DNA of 64,000 nucleotides. Source: a virus. Below, one piece after another: positions 43,901-52,900 of this stretch. The position numbers and the translations under genes were made by a program. The stretch spans positions 1 through 64,000 of IMG/VR virus record IMGVR_UViG_3300043399_000297, one strand, 5' to 3'. How positions within the stretch are numbered: position 1 is the first letter of the stretch; each line of letters opens with the position of its first letter. Under the pieces are notes generated by a model. That model did no database searches and was not told where the DNA came from. It was given only the letters and a program-made list of their open reading frames with translations.

Positions 43901-46900
43901 ACAGTAGTAGACAAAACTGTTTTAGAAGATTTGGGTATTACATTATATACAAATACGCAAGTTATTTCTTGCCCTCATAAAGAGGGTCCTACTCAGTTTG
44001 GTAAAAAGATCAAGTTCAATGAGTTTGGTTCAGCAGCGATCGGCGCCCCAGTTGGTACTCGTTATCAAGCTACTACTTTCGACTTCACAGATGATGAAAA
44101 TCTTCATAATGATACAGTGTTTGACAATAATGCTACACGCTTTATTGATCAATGGCCTAACGCCGGCGCAGTATATATGTTTGACTTGTTGGCTAACTAT
44201 ACTAATGACACAGTTGATCCCGGTAAGTTTGCTTATGCTCAGCCTGTCAATAGCGATAGCGAATTGTTTGGAAATAGTCCATATTATGGTATAGCAATTG
44301 ATTTTAACGAGTATAATGTAATAGTAGGTGCTCCTAATTATCTACCGTTTATTGATAGTGGTCAGGCAACTGTATACACTAACTACACTGGTGTCAGAGA
44401 TTGGAGTGAATATAGACAGTCAAGTGCAATAGTTGATGTTAGTAAGATACAGGACACTCAGTTGTTCAGCAACTTAACTAACAACACACTAGTAAATCTT
44501 GATTATATGGATCCCTTGCAAGGCAAACTATTAGGCGTAGTAAGAGAAAATATTGATTTCGTAAGTAAAGTTGATCCAGCCTATTATAATAGTGATAGTT
44601 CTCCGTTAACAGGAAAAGTTTGGGGAGCGGATAATATTGGTGAAATTTGGTTTAACACAGAAAATGTTAGATTTATTAATTATCATCAAAATGATGTAGT
44701 ATACAACAGTAAGTATTGGGGAACATTATTCCCCGGTAGCGATGTTGCTATGTACACCTGGGTTATAAGTGACGTTCCCCCGTCAAATTACCCTGGACCC
44801 GGCATACCATATGACTTTAATTTATATTCAGTTGGCGGAACACTTAATGCAAGCAATGTTGTAGTACCTGTATACTACTTCTGGGTACGCAATTCAGGAA
44901 TTGTTACACAGAAAAGAAATAAGACACTAAGCGATATTACATTAGCTCAATATGTTGCAAACCCTCAGAATTCTGGAATTGCATATATGGCACCTATACT
45001 ACCAAATACATTTGCATTGTATAATAGTGGTCAATATATAAATGCAGATGATACTGTGTTCCACTTGGGATATGCTAATGGCACGAGTGATGATGTTTCA
45101 CACAGTGAATACGCATTAATAAGAGAAAATTTTGAAGATGATTTCTTGCCGGGATTACCGTTAACTGTTAATACATCTCACAATTTAGCACAGCACGGAT
45201 TATATCCTGCAATATCAAATGAAGAACCATATTCACTATATGCGAGAATGCTAGACAGCTTAAGTGGTTGCACTTTCAACACTGACCCTGAGCAGCTAGC
45301 TGGTCAAGTTGTACCTGATCCGTTCTTACCAATTAATTATCAAAGTGGTATATTAGTAAGACCTAGACAGAGCTTCTTCTATGATAGATTGTTGGCACTA
45401 AAGAATTATATCACATATGCCAATGAAGTGTTAATGAATTATCCTATCACTGAATTGAAGCCAGACTTGTATTTCTTATTCACTAGCGGTGAATATTATA
45501 ATACAGCAGACTATTGGGAATACACTGATTGGTATTATCCAGGTTATAACAGTGCCACGAAGCCTACATTGCAAGTTCGTGAATATGCAGACTTGTCTGG
45601 GTTAAATGTTGCAGTAAACACTATTGTTAAGGTACTTACAAACGGAGCCGGACTAAATGAATTCTATCGTTATGATGGACAAGATGTTTGGACAAGAGTA
45701 TACTTGCAAAACGGTACAATACAGTTCAAGTCAAGTTTATATGACTATAGTGCAAATAAGATAGGTTTCGGAGGTGACTTCTTTGACACTGCTACCTTTG
45801 ATAATTATCCAAGCACAGAAACACGTTATATTATACGTGCGTTGAATGAGCAGATTTATACTGAAGACTTATTGCCTTATCGTAACAAGAGTTTGATATT
45901 ATTGTTTGAATACATTCAATCTGAAACTATTGAATCTCAGAATTATTTACCGTGGCTTAATAAAACAAGCTTGATGGATGTATCACATATCATACGCGAA
46001 CTAAAACCATATGAAGTATTCAAGAGTGACAATCAAGTGTTCCTCGAGGGTTATATTAATGAAGTAAAACCCTACCACGTGGTTATCAAAGATTTCTTAT
46101 TCAAGTATACCGGAACCGAAGAATACAACTTGTCAAATCTTACTGACTTTGATGTTCCGGCAACATATAATGAAAATTATAGAAAATATATTAGTCCTCA
46201 ACTAGTGTATTCAACTCCTAATAATGAATATGAGTATGAACTTAATAATGATATTTGGAATACAGCTCCATACTATCAGTATTATAATAATAGGGGAATG
46301 ACATTAGATGGTCAGCCCGAGTATTTGATTACTAGACTTTCAACATATGTATCAATAGGTGACAACTATCTTGTGGTAGATAACTCAGCTGGCTTCCCTA
46401 TTAACGGAACTATAACCATTGATGAAGAAATTATTAGTTATGCTTATGTTGATCGTGCATACAATATACTATATGGTCTAGTAAGAGGTTTACAGGGCAC
46501 AAGACAAGCTACCCACCTTCCGGGCAGCGAAATCTATATGGATCTTCCCCCGATTGTAGTGTTAGATGGTGGCAGAAATTATGTGAACCCACCCTCAATA
46601 AAATGCGTATATGATTCTGCATTCCCTGAACCAATTATACCGGCCATACTAGAGCCTATTATGGCAGCAGGTACGTTGATAGGAGTTGACGTAGTAGAGC
46701 CAGGCTATGGTTATATGGCACAGCCCACTATTGAAATTGCCCCGTCAAGTGAAATATATTTTTCACAAACAGCAATTAACTCACTGCTTCACACTATCAA
46801 TCTATCTAATGTTAATTTGTATACCGGTGACATTGTAAGATTCAAGGCAGGGACAAATGGAGTTGCGCCGACTAAGTTGGTAGATGGCGAATGGTATTAT

Positions 46901-49900
46901 GTCAACGTATTAGAAAGTGTCCCATCTTATATCATTGCATTGTATTCTAATTATTCTGATGCTATCAAAGACCACGATAGAATTGAAATTGCAGTAAATG
47001 GAACGTCATCGGACATGGCATTGTTGCCCGGGGCAAAGGCATATGCAATTACGTCAAGCTCTCCTACTAGAGAGAATAATATTAAGCTTAAGTTTGACAG
47101 AACAACATATACATCACAAGTATTAGACTGGAAAGAAAGTTCTTACTATAGTGCATATTTTGCAGGCAAATATTATCAACCTGAATCCTTAGCAAGCTCT
47201 AGTTATACCTTAGAAAATACAATGCCTAACATCGGTGATCTACTTGCTAGTGCTAGCGGTGTAGTATTTGAAATTGCTGAGGTAAATGACGATCAATATA
47301 TCGATTGGTCATCATATATTAGATATGTCGCTGAAACTTCAAGTGCCAATAATAGTATTAGACTAATTCCGCAAGATAACAACAATGATCCATTAAATCC
47401 TGAGGTAAATAATTCAGGAACTACAGTAGGTTTCTATAAGAATATGCCTATTAAGTTTGTGGGCGCGGTAATAGGTAACTTAGTAGATAGCACAACTTAC
47501 TATGTTAGTGAGATATTAAGCGAAATTGAATTTACTGTTAGTGAATCTATCGATGGTCCTGTATTTGCATTAACAAATGGTTCTTGGCCAGATAATAGCA
47601 CACTGTTGAAGTGCTATACCGGTAATATCAATAGCACAACTATACTCACTGTAAACTATCCTAGCATACTAAATGTCACGAACACCACTAAAACAATTAA
47701 CAGTATTACGGTACCATTAACTTCAATTGGTACGGGCGGTACAATTGGTTTTTATCCTACACTTCCATTATTCTTTACAAGCAATGGAAATAACAGTGTG
47801 TTTGGAAACATAGTAGAGAACAGACCTTATTATGTAAACACTATTATAGATAATGAGAACTTTACTATTTCTGAAAGTGAAGATGTAATTTCTACTACAG
47901 TAACCGAAACAAATCAAACAACTGATACGGTTACGGTTGATTCTACTGAAAACTTTAATATTAATGATCCTATTATCTTTAATAATTTTGTATTTACAGC
48001 CGGAGACTTTGTAATAGGACAAACCTATACTATATTAACAGTTGGAACTACAGACTATACAAGCATAGGATCAATATCAAATGTTGTAGGAACCACCTTC
48101 ACTGCTACTGGAGTTGGTAGTGGTACTGGCACAGCATCTTCTAACTTGTTCGGTACTATTGAGTCTGGTACCCTTTATTGTGTAAACGAAATTGTTAGTA
48201 GCACTGAACTCAAGATTTCTACAAAAGCTAACTTTGATGTATATGCATTGAACGATCAAATAGGTACGGCTACACTAACCGATCAATCAAACACGGTAGC
48301 ACTAACGACGGCTGAAGGGTCAATGTATGTCAATGTTTCTCTGCCAGTAAGCCCTGGCCAAATTGACGGACAGAAATTCAGTTTTTATAAAACATCAGGA
48401 CAATATGTAGAATTGAGCGGCAGCGTAAGCAATCTAATTGAAACTGATATTAACGCTACAATTAGTAGTGTGGATAGAGTTGCATTAGCATTCAACACTG
48501 ATATGACTAATTTTTATGTCAATATGCCAATCGAAGTCTCAGTAAATGTTGGTGGATTGGTGACAGGAACACCTTATTATATTACCGAATATTCAGGAGA
48601 ATTAATCCCTGATCCAGATCCTGAAAATGTAGGTAAATATATTAATAGACCAAACATTCAGGTTACTGTATCAAATACTAGTGATATAGAAAATGTCCTA
48701 ACTTGCGATACTACTGAGAGTTTATTCGTAGGTATGCCAATTGTATTTTCTGGAGTAGGATTAGGAGGAATAACGATTGGTCAACAATATTTTGTAAGTT
48801 CAATTAATGATAGCACCCGTTTTACTATTGCATCAACGAAAGAATCTACGACAACAGTAACACAAGTTGATTCAATTACTCTCAATATAACAGTGAATGA
48901 TACCTCTATCTTTAATGTCGGCGATGGCGTAATGTTTAGAGGAAGTATAGTAGGCGGGCAATTAGATTCAACGACAACATATTATGTTGAAACTATTGGG
49001 GTCAATACTATTAAAGTTACTGATACCAAGTATTCAAATGGAACATTGGGAGCGCCAATAGATCCGGGCACTGGTACTGGTAATTTTACTATTGCTAACA
49101 TCGTAGTTCTTACTGCTGCGTCGGGAACAATGATTGGTACTGGTGATCCTTATATTAAACTTTCCAGCACACTATCACCTAGTACGCCTGTCGCACTAAC
49201 TGACGATAACAGCGGATCATCAAAGATGATTCAATATCCTGATCCACTTGGTTCCTATCCTACATTCTCAATATCATATCTGTTGGGAGGATATAGAGTA
49301 TTAATTATTAATTCAAGCAGCGGTTTTGCAATTAATAATACTATAACTATACCGGGCACTGATGTAGGAGGTTCAAGCCCTGCTAACGATATTACATTAA
49401 TTGTAAATCAAATTAATACGACCGGCGAAATTCTTGATGTAATTGCTAATGGTACTGTGCCTGTAACAAGTAATCAATATTATCTACAAGTTCGTTCGCC
49501 TAATACACTAGCAGTATATAGTGATCCATTAATGGATATTCCAGTAAGTTATAATGATTTTGATTATGTGGGCTTCACTAAAGTAGGCGTTTCGCAAGTT
49601 TCTAGCATTGGTAATTATATCACCGTCACTGACTCAAGTGTGTTTGCAGAGAACGATGAAGTCATATTCACTGGAACAAGCTTAGGTAATATTGTAATAG
49701 GCAAATCTTATTACATTTATTATATCTTCAGTCCCACAGTTGTTATAGTAAGCGAAACCCCTTATGGTCCAATGTTTGACCCAGGTAATGGAACAGGTAG
49801 TGCAAGTGATTTGACTATGGCAAAAGCTGGAAGCTTTTGCGTACTTCCTGAACCATTCTACTTCAATCAATCAATTGTTAGATATAATAATAGACTTTAT

Positions 49901-52900
49901 GTTTGCGTTGTTTCAAATAATGACAATACATTTGTTCTCGGTAAGTGGGAACCGATCGGCAGCGATTATCCATTGCTCAATGCATTAGATAGAGCAGAAG
50001 GTTATTATCAGCCCACTGTCAATATGCCGGGCCGTGATCTAACACAATTGTTCGAAGGAATTACATACCCCAATCCTATTGTAAGAGGCAATAAGTTTGA
50101 ACCCGATCAGCAATATGATATCGATACTATCATAATTGATAGTCCGTTCTACCCAACAAACGTAGACATTTCAAGCGTCATATACAACAATGGAATATAT
50201 TTAGCAAGTGCTAATCTACCCAACTATAGCGCAATAATTATTAGTTTGGACGGCGATACTTGGGGCATAGGTAAACTAACAGAGTTTAATATTGATACTA
50301 CTGATATAATATGTCTAAATGGAAATTATATAATCACATCTACTAATGTTGTAACTCCTGTGTTCAAGAGTGTAGATGGGATAAACTGGTCAGTAACCGG
50401 CGGCTATATTCCATATGGTGTCTATGATGAATATGGTGTTCCTGTAGTAACCAAACCAATTGGCACAGTAGGACTATCACTTAATGCGATAACATATTAT
50501 AACGGTAAGTATATTGCAGCAGGAAATAATATTGTAAACAGTGATGACTTGTATACTTGGAGAGCATTGACTCAGTTTGAAACTGCGTTTGACATTAATC
50601 TATATGATATAGCAAGTGTTAATATTCCTGGATTCGTCGGCGTCGTTTCGGTTGGTTCTGGTAAGCGATATAGTTATGAGAACGGATTTACAGAATTAGT
50701 AGATACTGATATCGTAGCCTATAGCAATGATGGTGTTAACTATTCCCGTTCCAACAGTTTTACCAACAAAGCATTGTATGGAGTAACTAGCGATTCAAAT
50801 ACTATTGTTGTAGTAGGTGAAGCTGGCGTAATATATTATAGTTTAAATGGTGCAAATTATTTAGGTGTTAATGAAGTGGGTGTCACTTCCATTAATGCAG
50901 CTACTAATCAAATCAATGTAAACAATACCGCTGGATTTAATGTCAATGACACTGTTCAGTTTACTGGCTCCTTTGGAACAATAACTGCTTACACCACTTA
51001 CTATATCAAAACTATTGATTCATCTACGCAAATTACAATTTCTGAAACATTAGCTGGTACTACTAAACAATTAGTAGACGTTACTGCTGGTAATTTTATA
51101 ATTGGTCAAACTTATATCATTACAAGTGTAGGGACAACTAACTTCATTGCTATAGGTGCAAGTAGTAATACAGTTGGTGTAACATTTACTGCTACTGGTA
51201 TCGGCACCGGCGACGGTACAGCATCAATCGTAATTAATGGTGTAATAGGTGGCACAATACCTGAGCAAACATTAATGAATTACTATGATAGTCTAGATCC
51301 TACTCCTAGTAACCTTAATAAGGTTTGCTATGCAAACGGTATCTTCTTTGCAGTAGGCGATAACGGAACAGTGAGAACATCAAGCGATGGCATTGTTTGG
51401 ACTACTCAAACAACAGGTACTACAGAAAATCTCACGAGCGTAAGTTATGTTGACAATAGTAAGTTTGTTATTGCTGGTGACAACAATATAGTATTGTTTA
51501 CTGAAGATAATGGGTTGACTTATACATCTAATGTTGTCTTCGAAGTCGCAGCACCTATCTATACTATAAAGGGCGCCGACTTCCCATATGGATATGGTCC
51601 TGAAGAGTTAGTACCGGGCAACATTGTTGATAACTTGCAGATGATTGTCAACACGAGACCCGGCACTAACTGGCCCGGTCCCGAATATGGACACACTGGC
51701 TTCAACGTAGTATCGGTAGAAGTAATTCCATCTCAGCAATATCAAACTATGTTTAGCTTTAAGAACATAGTAGAAACTCCGGCGCAAGTTAGACTACAAG
51801 TAATTAATGGGTCTACATATTTAGGTACTACTTTATATCCTACTGAGTATACTATTGACTGGGTAAACAAAATAATTACACTTAATGAACCATTAAACTT
51901 TTTCCCAATAAAAGATATATTAAGAATCGATGTATATGAAGTAGGCAACGGTGATCAATTAGTTAAAGCTAATACTGACACTGATCCTATTCGTGTAAAT
52001 CCAGAAACAATGTTTACTGAGATTTTTGTAAACTGCGACTACAATCAACCAATCTTCTTGGGAAGTGGTGTTATTAAAACTGGAACAAGTAGTGTAGTTG
52101 TGCGTGCATTTGAAACTAACGAAATCACTGACAGAATCACTTGCGATGATGTTTCACAGTTCACGCTCAACACCGGTATTACTTTTCAGGGACTACCGTT
52201 CGGAGGCCTTGAAGAAAATACAAACTACTACGTAAAAAGTATTAGTTACGCAACCAACTCAATTACTGTTTCTCTTAGCTATAATCCAGTTACTGGCTTA
52301 GCTGGACCAACTGTAGAATTGACTACAGCAACTGGTGAGATGTATGCTAATATACAAAATGGCAATGGAGTTCCCTGGACTGATCCAATTGTATATCACA
52401 ATGGAAACAAATTAGTATTGGGAACAACCGGATTAGTCACGAGAACAAAAGCGAGCAATAACGCATTAACGACAAATACAACTGCTGGTTTAATAGTGGG
52501 TACTCCTATTAGTTTCTGTGAATGTATATTTGGTGGAATCATCGAACCATTCGTCACATATTATATTGCAACTATCGTTGATGACAATGAGTTCACTATC
52601 AGCGCGACACAAGGTGGTCCAATATTACCACTTAATGATTCAACTGGTGGAACTACATTTATTACAAATGATTATGCGTTTGGTATTCAACCAGATGGTA
52701 TTTCAGCTAAAATTATGTTCCCTGTTCCAACTTATACTAATAATACTGATTATATAGTTTACTCATTGTTAGGTGAAACAGCACCAGAACAATATGGATA
52801 TAGTATACCTGAAACTCAATATTTTGTTGGCAACGGAGCAACGTCTCAGTTCAATTTAGATAACTTTGTAGGTGAGAATAATCCCAATAATGCAATCGTA

